Below are positions 10,609-18,705 of a stretch of DNA of 57,654 nt, piece by piece. Position 1 is the first letter of the stretch. Every line of letters begins with the position of its first letter. The notes beneath the pieces were generated by a model that was not told where the DNA came from, made no database searches, and saw nothing but the letters and a program-made list of their open reading frames with translations. The position numbers and the translations under genes were made by a program. Origin of the DNA: Arthrobacter sp. UNC362MFTsu5.1 (GTDB taxonomy: Bacteria; Actinomycetota; Actinomycetes; Actinomycetales; Micrococcaceae); assembly GCF_000685965.1 (NCBI RefSeq), contig NZ_JMLE01000029.1, positions 1-57,654 on the forward strand, read 5' to 3'.

Positions 10609-12040
10609 TTTCAGGATGCCGTCCCTGGGCGCGGACATGGAGCACGGCAAGATGGTGGAGTGGCTGATCAAGCCCGGCGACTACGTGCACCGCGGTGATG
10701 TGGTGGCCGTGGTGGACACGGACAAGACCGTCATGGACGTGGAGACCTTCGAAGAGGGCGTGGTGGCCGAGCTCCTGGTGGATGTTGGCACCACTGTTCC
10801 CATCGGCACCCCCTTGGCCCGGATCACCCAGACCCCGGACGACGGCGCCGGCCAGGCAGGAGGGCAGCCGGCGGTCCCGCCGGCACAGGCCGGTCCGGAA
10901 GCAGCCACGGCGCAGGTTCCTCCCCCGGTCCGGCACCTGGCACACCAGCTTGGTGTGGACCCGTCCGGAATCCGCGGCACAGGCAAGCACGGCGCGGTCA
11001 CCCGCGCCGACGTGGAACGCGCGGCGGCCGTGCAGCCGGCGCGGCCGGTTCCTGAAGCCGGGCCGGTGCCAAAAGCCGCGCCGGTTCCTGAAGCTGCCCC
11101 GGCTCCGGCTGCTGGCCCGGCACCCCGCGCGACCCGGGTGCGGTCCTCGCCCCGGGCACGGCGGCTGGCGGACCAGCTCGGCGTCGACATCGGCACGGTG
11201 CCGGGGACGGGCCCGGACGGCGCCGTCACCGAGGCTGACATCCAGCGTGCCGTGCAGGGAGCCGGTGCGCCCGCTTCCGCGGAAGGTACCGCCTCGGCGG
11301 AAACGACGGCAGCGGGAGCGACGGCAGCAGAGGCGCAGCCCGCGGAGGAGGCACCGCCGTCGGACGCGCAGGACCGCTTGTCCAGCCTCCGCAGGTCCAT
11401 CGGCTCGCTTATGACCCGTTCCAAGCAGTCCATCCCGCACTACTACGTCAGCACCACGCTGGACCTCCGCGCCGCCATCGGGTGGATGCAACAGGTCAAC
11501 GAACAGCGTCCGGTGGCCTCGCGGCTGGTTCCGTCCGCCCTGCTGTTGAAGGCGACAGCCGTGGCCGCGCGCGAGATCCCGGAAGTCAACGGCTTTTTCA
11601 CGGACGGGGTGTTCCGGCCGAGCAGCACCGTGCACCTCGGGGTGGCCGTGGCCCTGCGGCACGGAGGCCTGGTGGCGCCTGCCATCCACGATGCCGACAC
11701 CCTGGCCGTGGACGTGCTGATGCAGAAGCTCCGGGACCTGGTGGGCAGGGCCCGGGCGGGGCGCCTGCAGCGCGCGGAAATGGCCGATCCCACCATCACG
11801 GTCACGAATCTGGGCGACCTTGGAGTGGAGTCTGTGTACGGCGTCATCTACCCGCCGCAGGTGGCCATGGTGGGCCTGGGCAAGGTGGTGGAGCAGCCCT
11901 GGGCGCAGGACGGCATGCTGGGTGTGCGGCCCGCCGTCACCGCCACACTGTCCGCCGACCACCGGGTGAGCGACGGACTCCGGGGTGCCCGCTTCCTGGC
12001 CCGGATCGACGAACTGCTGCAAAAACCGGAGGAGCTATGA
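10601..12040 (+). CDS. Dihydrolipoyl acyltransferase E2 with two subunit-binding domains
   Basis: Protein of 479 residues. Domains: lipoyl domain (1-80) with the lipoylated lysine probably K42 in VVDTDK; a peripheral subunit-binding domain at about 109-142 (HLAHQLGVDPSGIRGTGK); an Ala/Pro linker; a second subunit-binding domain at about 182-218 (RRLADQLGVDIGTVPGTG); another linker; and the acyltransferase core (about 265-479) with the catalytic DHRVSDG at 453-459. GTG 10601 is chosen because it places FRMPSLGADM at the usual N-terminal position and overlaps the E1-beta end. Most E2 proteins carry one such binding domain; two is unusual. No E3 gene is in the window. The enzyme moves an acyl group from lipoamide to CoA, or possibly to the adjacent ACP (inference). 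Confidence 0.88.
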   Translation: MGDFRMPSLGADMEHGKMVEWLIKPGDYVHRGDVVAVVDTDKTVMDVETFEEGVVAELLVDVGTTVPIGTPLARITQTPDDGAGQAGGQPAVPPAQAGPEAATAQVPPPVRHLAHQLGVDPSGIRGTGKHGAVTRADVERAAAVQPARPVPEAGPVPKAAPVPEAAPAPAAGPAPRATRVRSSPRARRLADQLGVDIGTVPGTGPDGAVTEADIQRAVQGAGAPASAEGTASAETTAAGATAAEAQPAEEAPPSDAQDRLSSLRRSIGSLMTRSKQSIPHYYVSTTLDLRAAIGWMQQVNEQRPVASRLVPSALLLKATAVAAREIPEVNGFFTDGVFRPSSTVHLGVAVALRHGGLVAPAIHDADTLAVDVLMQKLRDLVGRARAGRLQRAEMADPTITVTNLGDLGVESVYGVIYPPQVAMVGLGKVVEQPWAQDGMLGVRPAVTATLSADHRVSDGLRGARFLARIDELLQKPEEL

Positions 12041-12279
12041 ATGAGCAGGAGGCGCGGCAGGCCGTGCGCGCGGCCATCAACCAGGTGGCCCCGGACGTGG
12101 AGCTGGACGGCCTCGACGAGGGGTCCAGGCTGCGGCAGGACCTTGAGCTGGATTCGCTGGATTTCCTGAGGCTGGTGGAAACCATCGATGAGGCCACAGG
12201 CGTGGACATCCCTGAACGCGACTACGCCTCCGTGGCCACGGTGAAGGGCCTGATCGACTACGTCGCCTTACGCGGCTGA
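12037..12279 (+). CDS. Free-standing acyl carrier protein
   Basis: Protein of 80 residues, acidic, with the 4'-phosphopantetheine site S40 in DLELDSLDFL and a typical four-helix ACP pattern (SRLRQDL before, ETIDEATGVDIPE after). The ATG overlaps the E2 stop (ATGA) and is preceded by GGAGG, which fixes the start. It is the last gene of the ligase-E1-E2 operon. No fatty-acid or polyketide synthase genes are nearby, so this is not an obvious housekeeping AcpP. It may accept acyl groups from the ligase or the E2 (inference). Its 3' end overlaps the convergent FAD enzyme by 12 bases. Confidence 0.88.
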   Translation: MNEQEARQAVRAAINQVAPDVELDGLDEGSRLRQDLELDSLDFLRLVETIDEATGVDIPERDYASVATVKGLIDYVALRG

Positions 12280-13527
12280 GCGCTGGGCCCGGCGGGCAAA
12301 GCCGGGCGCGTGCTCCGGCCTTGGCCCGAAGGCGATGAGCCGCGGCATGAGCCTTGTCAGCGCCGGAACGCGCCTGGCAAGGAACAACACCACTGACGGA
12401 ACCCCGGCCCTCCTTCCGGCGAACAGGGGGACGAAAACCGCCCGGTGCATGATGCGCTGGACGGTCTGGAGCAGAACGGTGGGCATCCGGCGCCGCCGTT
12501 CCACCGCGGCGAGATCATGCACTGTCACCCGCCCCTGCAGCAGGCCCGGGGCCAGCCGCGCGGCCGCGGCCACCGCGTCCTGGATGGCCAGGTTGATGCC
12601 CACCCCGCCTGCCGGGGACATGGCATGGGCGGCGTCGCCAATGCACAACAGCCCGTCCACGTACCAGTGCCGCAGCCGGTCCAGCCGCACATCCAGGAAG
12701 TGAAGGTCATCCAATGAACGGATGGCGTCCACACGGTCCGCCAGGTCCGGCCGCAGCGCGGCGACGCGTTCCCTGAACCGTTCAACTCCCTCGGCACGGA
12801 TCCGGGCATCCGTTCCCTTGGGGCCGAGGTACCCCATCTGGTAGTAGTCGTCGCGGAAGAGCGCAATCATGGCTTCGCGGCCCCGGAAGGCCGGGACGAT
12901 GCCCGCCACGGCGCCTTTTTCCGACGCGTGGCGCGGGAGCTTGAACCACCAGGTGTCGAAGGGAACGGGGTATTCCTTCGGCTGCAGGCCGGCGGAGCGG
13001 CGCAGCACCGAATGCCGCCCGTCCGTGGCCACCACGAGGTCCGCGTGGATCGCCCCCTCGGTACTTGCCTCTTCGCTGCCCCCACGGGTCCGGTAGCGGA
13101 CGCCGGTGACGCGGCCGTCGTCGAACATCAACGATGTGGCTTCATGCCTCATCAGCAGCCGGAACGTGGGTTCCCGCGCGGCCTCGGTGGCCAGGAAGTT
13201 CAGGAAGTCCCATTGCGGCATCATGGCGATGTAGTTGTACGGCGGCTTCAAGGAGGCGAAATCGCCGAGCGTCAGCATCCCGCCGTTGGGGAGGGGAAAG
13301 GCGGCGGCGTTCAACCTGCTCTGCGGGAGCTTCCGGAATTCGTCGCCGAGTCCCAGTTCGTCGATCAGCCTGATGGTGGAGGCGTGCACGGTGTCGCCGC
13401 GGAAATCCCGCAGGAAGTCGCCGTGTTTTTCGAGCACCGTGACTTCCACACCGGCCCGGGCCAGCAACAGGCCCAGCATCATCCCCGCCGGCCCTCCGCC
13501 GGCAACAACGCACGCCGTTTGTTCCAT
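12268..13527 (-). CDS. PHBH-type FAD-dependent oxidoreductase
   Basis: Flavoprotein of 419 residues in the p-hydroxybenzoate hydroxylase-like family. Seen: dinucleotide-binding GGGPAGMMLG at about 9-18 followed by VTVLEKH, the central VVATDGRHSVLR (DG motif binding FAD and NADPH), and GDAAHAMSPAGGVGINLAIQ which binds the FAD ribityl chain. The C-terminus is Arg-rich, without the thioredoxin-like extension of larger hydroxylases. Likely cytosolic. The substrate is unknown; hydroxylation or epoxidation of an aromatic or isoprenoid compound is possible. It converges on the ACP gene with a 12-base overlap and seems to be transcribed alone. Confidence 0.85.
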   Translation of the reverse strand: MEQTACVVAGGGPAGMMLGLLLARAGVEVTVLEKHGDFLRDFRGDTVHASTIRLIDELGLGDEFRKLPQSRLNAAAFPLPNGGMLTLGDFASLKPPYNYIAMMPQWDFLNFLATEAAREPTFRLLMRHEATSLMFDDGRVTGVRYRTRGGSEEASTEGAIHADLVVATDGRHSVLRRSAGLQPKEYPVPFDTWWFKLPRHASEKGAVAGIVPAFRGREAMIALFRDDYYQMGYLGPKGTDARIRAEGVERFRERVAALRPDLADRVDAIRSLDDLHFLDVRLDRLRHWYVDGLLCIGDAAHAMSPAGGVGINLAIQDAVAAAARLAPGLLQGRVTVHDLAAVERRRRMPTVLLQTVQRIMHRAVFVPLFAGRRAGVPSVVLFLARRVPALTRLMPRLIAFGPRPEHAPGFARRAQRSAA

Positions 13528-13552
13528 GCACCCACGCTACGCCGGACACACA

Positions 13553-13587
13553 AAGGCCGCACGCGCAATTGCTGCGCGTGCGGCCTT
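13553..13587 (-). terminator. Rho-independent-like hairpin after the glucuronide operon
   Basis: A 15-bp perfect stem (13553-13567 with 13573-13587, AAGGCCGCACGCGCA arm) and a 5-base loop, placed 20 bases after the stop of the gluconokinase-GH3 gene on the minus strand. The U-tract is poor (TTTGTG), as is usual in high-GC actinobacteria. It separates that operon from the FAD enzyme gene downstream. Confidence 0.8.
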
Positions 13588-13607
13588 GGTGTCCTGCCTG
13601 GACCGGA

Positions 13608-15998
13608 TCAGAGCCGGGTGTCGAAGGAATCGCAGAACACGTTCTCGTTGAACGTTCCCTGGAACTCCGAGCTGCCCATGATCTTTTGGATGGTCGCCCG
13701 AATGGCCTCGGGCGACCCTGCGTGGGCGTGGATGGCGGTCTTCACCATCGGCACGTCAATCAGGTGGTTGGGCTGGTTGAGCGAGACGAACACGGTGGGG
13801 ACCTCTGTGACGTACCACGGGATCTCCGCGGCCATCGGGGTGGACCACTTGATCCGGATGGCTGCCTCCTGGGCGAAGCCCTTCACATTGGCGAACACGA
13901 ACGCGGCGTCGTACTTGTCCGCGTAGTCGCCGGTGGCTTCCTCGGAGATGACCGACATGAAGTTCACGCCGGTCTCCCCTGCCGCTTCGCGCTGGTCCGC
14001 CGTCTTGAACAGGTGCACCTCGAAGCCGGCGTTTTCCAGCTCCGCCTTGACGGTGTCCAGGTAGGCCAGCGGGTCGGCGCGGGTGAAGTCCGAACCTCCG
14101 GAGATGCCGTACAGGCGGATCCGTTTGTGCGTAGCCGGCGTGATGGGCAGGTTGTTGGCGGTGTCCTTGACCAGGGTGACGGTCTTGTCCGCGATGTCGG
14201 CTGCGACAGCGCGGTGGGCGTCACTGCCGATCACGGCGAGTGCTTCCACAGGCGGCACTAGCTCGTTGCGTGCCTTCCGGTGCAAACCGAGCGATGCCTT
14301 GAGGGCAAGGATCCGGCGCAGCGCGTCATGCAGGCGCTGCTCGGTGATGACGCCGGACTTGTAGCCGTCCAGCATGTACTGGAAATCTTCCGCGGGGTTG
14401 CGGAAGAACAGGAACATGTCGCAGCCGGCCGCAATGGTGGCCGGCACCAGGTCACGGCGCTTCATGGCCTGGGTCAGGCCGATCATCTGTGAGGCGTCGG
14501 TGAGGATCAGTCCGTTGAAGCCGAGTTCGCCGCGGAGCAGGTCCTGGAGCAGTTCCGGCGCCAGCGTGGCCGGGCGGATGTCCTTGTCCGCCAGGCCGGG
14601 ACGGAAGTGCCGGGACAGTTCCGGCGCCCCGATGTGGCCGATCATGATGGACTGCACGCCGTGCCCGATCATTTCCCGGTAGACGTGCCCGTAGCTCCGG
14701 TTCCACTCCTCATAGCCGAGGGTGTTGTACGAGGTGACCACGTGCTGGTCGCGCTCGTCCATGCCGTCGCCCGGGAAGTGCTTCATGGCGCAGGCGGTGG
14801 GTGACTCGCTGATGCCGTCGAAGTACTCCTTGGCGCGCTCCACCACGATCTCCGGCGTGTTGCCGAAGGTCCGGGTGGAGATGACCGTGTTCCGCCAGTT
14901 GTAGTGGATGTCCACGATCGGCGCGAACGCCCAGTTGCAGCCCAGTGCGGCGGTTTCGACGCCGGCCACCTGGCCCATCTGCCGGGCGATGGCCTTGTCC
15001 GGGTGCGAGCCGGCCTGCAGGTGCGTCGACACGAACGTCCCGTCGTCGCAGCTTCCGGCTCCCCCCATTTCCGGGTTGGAAGCCACCAGCAGCGGGATCC
15101 GGGTCTTGGACTGCGCGTAGCGGATGTGCTCCTGCACGGCGGCGGAGGGGCCCGGCCGGTAGCGCATGCCGCCCACGTGGTAGTTCTCCAGCACACCGTC
15201 GAGGTACTCCGGGGAGTAGTCGTTGTTGTGGTTGATGAACAGCTGGCCGATCTTTTCCTCGAGGCTCATCGACTCCAGGGTGCTGTTCACCCACTGGACC
15301 GCTGCGTCGTCGAGGTTGAACGGCGCGGCCTGGAGGTCGACGTCGAACTGGCGCGGCTGGGTGCCCGCGGCACCGTCGGCGGTACCCGCCGGAGCGGTGG
15401 CCGCGTCGGCGTTAACAGCCCCGGCAGCGTTCACGACGGCGGCGATCCCGGCCAGCGCTTCGGCCACCACCTGGTCCACCGGCGCGGCGATGTCCACCAC
15501 GATGCCGGCTTCGTCGGCGTCGAGCGGTTCCAGCGTTGCGAGTTGGGAATCAAGCAGGGCAGGCGGCATGAAGTGCCCGGAGCGGCCTTCAGTCCGTGAC
15601 CTCAGCACCTCTTTGCTGCCGTGCAGGTGCAGGAACACGGTGTCCGGCGCCTGTTCCCTGATGGCGTCACGGTAGCTTCGCTTGAGCGCCGAGCACGCCA
15701 GCACCAGCCCGCCGTTGCCGGCGGCTGCGAGTTCGGAACCCACGGTGGCCAGCCAGGGCCAGCGGTCCTCGTCCGTCAGGGGCGTGCCGGCGGCCATCTT
15801 GGCGACGTTCTCCACGGGGTGGAGCGAATCGCCGTCGAGGAACGGTACGCCCAGCTCGCGGGCCACCAGGTCGCCAATGGTGGTCTTGCCGCAGCCGGAG
15901 ACGCCCATGACGATGATGCGGTGCTTGGTGCTGCCGTGTTGTGTCGCGGATTGTTCTGTCACGGGGTGTTCTGTCACGACTCGTGCCTCACCAGTCAT
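13608..15998 (-). CDS. Gluconokinase-GH3 glycosidase fusion protein
   Basis: About 796 residues with two enzymes in one chain. The N-terminal part (about 25-190) is a GntK-type gluconokinase: P-loop GVSGCGKTT, LDGDSLHP, LACSALKRSYRD and the GRSGHFMPPALLDSQLATLE segment. An Ala-rich linker (about 190-220) leads to a glycoside hydrolase family 3 module (about 230-796), NagZ-like, with MKHFPGDGMD-ERDQH (likely Asp/His acid-base dyad region) and LILTDASQM (Asp nucleophile). Starts are ambiguous: TTG 16013, ATG 15998 (overlapping the manD end) or GTG 15977. ATG 15998 is given; GTG 15977 with GGTGAG upstream is as plausible. Kinase product would be 6-phosphogluconate; the glycosidase target is probably a beta-linked amino sugar or uronide (inference). 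No frameshift is visible at the junction. Confidence 0.85.
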   Translation of the reverse strand: MTGEARVVTEHPVTEQSATQHGSTKHRIIVMGVSGCGKTTIGDLVARELGVPFLDGDSLHPVENVAKMAAGTPLTDEDRWPWLATVGSELAAAGNGGLVLACSALKRSYRDAIREQAPDTVFLHLHGSKEVLRSRTEGRSGHFMPPALLDSQLATLEPLDADEAGIVVDIAAPVDQVVAEALAGIAAVVNAAGAVNADAATAPAGTADGAAGTQPRQFDVDLQAAPFNLDDAAVQWVNSTLESMSLEEKIGQLFINHNNDYSPEYLDGVLENYHVGGMRYRPGPSAAVQEHIRYAQSKTRIPLLVASNPEMGGAGSCDDGTFVSTHLQAGSHPDKAIARQMGQVAGVETAALGCNWAFAPIVDIHYNWRNTVISTRTFGNTPEIVVERAKEYFDGISESPTACAMKHFPGDGMDERDQHVVTSYNTLGYEEWNRSYGHVYREMIGHGVQSIMIGHIGAPELSRHFRPGLADKDIRPATLAPELLQDLLRGELGFNGLILTDASQMIGLTQAMKRRDLVPATIAAGCDMFLFFRNPAEDFQYMLDGYKSGVITEQRLHDALRRILALKASLGLHRKARNELVPPVEALAVIGSDAHRAVAADIADKTVTLVKDTANNLPITPATHKRIRLYGISGGSDFTRADPLAYLDTVKAELENAGFEVHLFKTADQREAAGETGVNFMSVISEEATGDYADKYDAAFVFANVKGFAQEAAIRIKWSTPMAAEIPWYVTEVPTVFVSLNQPNHLIDVPMVKTAIHAHAGSPEAIRATIQKIMGSSEFQGTFNENVFCDSFDTRL

Positions 15999-17217
15999 GG
16001 ACGGTGCCGTCAACCAGGCGGTTGTAGGGCAGGTAGGCCTGCTGGTACGGGAACGCGGCCGCTGCCTCCTCGTTGAATTCGACGCCGATGCCGGGCTTGT
16101 CGCCCGGGTGCAGGTAGCCGTCCTTGAAGGTCATGGACTGCTGGAAGACCTCGTTGGTCTTGTCCGAGTGCTGCATGTATTCCTGGATGCCGTAGTTGTG
16201 GATGGCCAGGCCCACGTGCAGCTGCGCGGCGAAACCGACCGGGGAGATGTCGGTGGGGCCGTGGAAGCCGGACTTGATCTGGTACTGCGCGGCGAAGTCC
16301 ATGACCTTCTTCAGCGGTGAGATGCCGCCGAAGTGCGTGGAGGCTGCCCGGACGTAGTCGATCAGCTGTTCCTTGATGATGGTCTGGTAGTCGTACACGG
16401 TGTTGAAGATTTCACCGATGGCCAGCGGAGTGGTGGTGTGCTGGCGGACCAGGCGCAGGGCTTCCTGGTTCTCGGCCGGGGTGCAGTCCTCGAGCCAGAA
16501 CAGGTCATAGGGTTCCAGGGCCTTGCCCAGCTTGGCGGCCTGGATCGGGGTCATGCGGTGGTGGCCGTCGTGCAGCAGCGGCAGTTCCGGACCGAATTCG
16601 TTCCGGACGGCCTCGAACACGGTGGGCAGGTGGCGCAGGTAGGCCCGGGTGTCCCAGTCCTCTTCCACCGGGAACGCGCCGCGGCCGGCGGGCTCGTAGT
16701 CATAGCGTTCGCCGGAGGCCTGGGCCTGGGCGGCGACGCCGTAGACGGCCTTGATGCCCGGAACGGCGGTCTGGATGCGGACGGACTTGTAGCCGAGTTC
16801 CAGGTGCTCGCGGACGGAGTCGAACAGGGAGGGGATGTCCGCGCCGGAGGCGTGGCCGTAGGCACGCAGGCCGTTGCGGGAGGCACCGCCCAGGAGCTGG
16901 TACACCGGCATGCCGGCCACCTTGCCCTTGATGTCCCACAGCGCCATGTCCACGGCGGCGATGGCGGCCATGGTCACCGGGCCGCGGCGCCAGTACGAGC
17001 TGCGGTACAGGAACTGCCAGGTGTCCTCGATCCGGTGCGGGTCCTTGCCGATCAGCAGCTGTGCGACGTGTTCCTTGAGGTATGCGGCGACGGCGAGCTC
17101 GCGGCCGTTCAGGGTGGCGTCACCGATGCCGGTCACACCGTCCTCCGTGGTGATCCGGAGGGTCACGAAGTTACGGGACGGGCTTGTCACGAAGACTTCC
17201 GCGGCAATGATTTTCAC
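15988..17217 (-). CDS. manD: ManD-type D-mannonate dehydratase
   Basis: Enolase-superfamily enzyme of 409 residues that dehydrates D-mannonate to 2-keto-3-deoxygluconate. Seen: the capping domain start MKIIAAEVFVTSPSRNFVTL, the active-site run LLHDGHHRMTPIQAAKLGKA with the first metal ligand, FWLEDC and IGEIFNT (further metal ligands), GFHGPTDISPVG and the C-terminal YLPYNRLVDGTVHDW. Length and these segments match ManD rather than the unrelated UxuA family. It lies between the transporter and the kinase fusion in the glucuronate operon and supplies the step after fructuronate reductase. Some ManD-like proteins have low activity or use gluconate; high-activity specificity is not proven here. 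Confidence 0.9.
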   Translation of the reverse strand: MKIIAAEVFVTSPSRNFVTLRITTEDGVTGIGDATLNGRELAVAAYLKEHVAQLLIGKDPHRIEDTWQFLYRSSYWRRGPVTMAAIAAVDMALWDIKGKVAGMPVYQLLGGASRNGLRAYGHASGADIPSLFDSVREHLELGYKSVRIQTAVPGIKAVYGVAAQAQASGERYDYEPAGRGAFPVEEDWDTRAYLRHLPTVFEAVRNEFGPELPLLHDGHHRMTPIQAAKLGKALEPYDLFWLEDCTPAENQEALRLVRQHTTTPLAIGEIFNTVYDYQTIIKEQLIDYVRAASTHFGGISPLKKVMDFAAQYQIKSGFHGPTDISPVGFAAQLHVGLAIHNYGIQEYMQHSDKTNEVFQQSMTFKDGYLHPGDKPGIGVEFNEEAAAAFPYQQAYLPYNRLVDGTVHDW

Positions 17218-17262
17218 AGCTGTTCCTTTCGAGCGGGGCTGGGTCGAGGAGTGGGTCGGGGC

Positions 17263-18645
17263 TTAGTTGGAGGTGGTGAGGGGCTTGGCGGCGTCTGCGG
17301 CTTCTTCGCCGGTGCGGCGTGCCTGGATTTCGTTGAGGATCTCGGCGTGCATGGCGTCGGTCAGTTTGTACTTGGACATGACCAGGACGGCGAGGATGGT
17401 CAGCACTGCCGGGATGGCGCCGGCTGCAAGCTGGATTCCGAAGAGGGCGTCGGCCGTCTGTGCACCGCCGGACTTGTAGCCGCCCAGTGCCAGGGCGTAG
17501 GCGGCGAGGGCGCCGCCCACGGCCTGGCCGGTCTTGCGGGTGAAGGAGAACAGCGCGTAGGTGATGCCCTCGGTGCGGACGCCGGTCTTCCATTCTCCGT
17601 ACTCCACCGTGTCGGCTTCCAGGGCCCACACCACGATGTTGACGGCGAGGACGCCCACGAGGCTGATCACGAGGCCGGAAAAACCGATCCAGACCTGGCT
17701 GGCGGGGGTGAAGAAGATGATGGTTCCGCCGATGACGGTGAGCACCGACGAGTAGATGTAGACGCGCTTCTTGCCGATGGAGCGGACCAGCCTGGGCATG
17801 AACCCGGCCAGCACGAAGGTGGCGGCCAGCTGGATGATGGACAGCACCGGGTACAGGCCCAGGTTTCCGAGGACGTCGCGCAGGTAGTACAGCTGCACCG
17901 AGGTCAGTGCCAGGTAGCCGGAGAGGAAGAAGAACGAGCTGATGCACAGCATCAGGAGGGGCTTGTTGCCCTTCAGGGTTTCCATGCTCTGCTTGACCGA
18001 GACGTTCGGGACGGCGCGGTGGACGCGTTCCTTGGCGGTCATGACGGTGAAGAAATACAGGGCTGCGCCGATAACGACGAACACCAGGGTGATGGTGGTG
18101 AAGGTTGACTGCAGGTCAGCGCCCGGCTTGATCAGCGGTGCCACGAAGATGCCGAGGGCCGAACCCACCAGCAGGCCGCCCACCATGCGTGCGGAGCCAA
18201 GCTTGGCGCGCTCCCCCGGGTCCTGGGTCATGGCGCCGGCCAGGGAGCCGTAGGGGATGTTGACCAGGCTGTAGGCCAGGCCGAGTGCCGCGTAGGTGAC
18301 GTAGGCGTAGAGCAGGGTGCCGGATTCGCCGAGCTGCGGGACGGAGAACGTTGCCACGCTCAGGAGCAGCAGCGGGATGGAGCCGAACATGATGAATGGA
18401 CGGAACTTCCCGAAGCGCCTGCTGAAAGTGCGGTCCACCATGCGGCCGGCGAAAACGTCGGCGAAGGCGTCGAAGATCCGGACCACCAGCAGCAGCGTGC
18501 CTGCCGCTGCGGCCGAGATTCCTGCAACGTCCGTGTAGTAGACCAGGAGGAACATGGTGGCCGTGGTGAAGGCGAGGTTGTTGGCGGCATCGCCGGCGCC
18601 GTAGCCGAGGATGCTGAGCTTTCCTAGTTTGCTGGGTTTTTTCAT
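17263..18645 (-). CDS. GPH-family MFS glycoside/glucuronide symporter
   Basis: Integral membrane protein of 460 residues with about 12 transmembrane helices, of the glycoside-pentoside-hexuronide cation symporter family. The start LSILGYGAGDAANNLAFTT and the loop GRMVDRTFSRRFGKFRPF are hallmark GPH sequences. ATG 18645 has a good AAGGAG site. It is encoded 60 bases downstream of beta-glucuronidase, so it probably imports beta-glucuronides (like E. coli UidB/GusB) or glucuronate. Substrate is inferred from context only. Confidence 0.88.
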   Translation of the reverse strand: MKKPSKLGKLSILGYGAGDAANNLAFTTATMFLLVYYTDVAGISAAAAGTLLLVVRIFDAFADVFAGRMVDRTFSRRFGKFRPFIMFGSIPLLLLSVATFSVPQLGESGTLLYAYVTYAALGLAYSLVNIPYGSLAGAMTQDPGERAKLGSARMVGGLLVGSALGIFVAPLIKPGADLQSTFTTITLVFVVIGAALYFFTVMTAKERVHRAVPNVSVKQSMETLKGNKPLLMLCISSFFFLSGYLALTSVQLYYLRDVLGNLGLYPVLSIIQLAATFVLAGFMPRLVRSIGKKRVYIYSSVLTVIGGTIIFFTPASQVWIGFSGLVISLVGVLAVNIVVWALEADTVEYGEWKTGVRTEGITYALFSFTRKTGQAVGGALAAYALALGGYKSGGAQTADALFGIQLAAGAIPAVLTILAVLVMSKYKLTDAMHAEILNEIQARRTGEEAADAAKPLTTSN

Positions 18646-18705
18646 GATTGGGCTCCTTTACCCGGTGCCGCCTCCGTGGAGCCGGCGAAAAAATGGTCAG
18701 AAATG

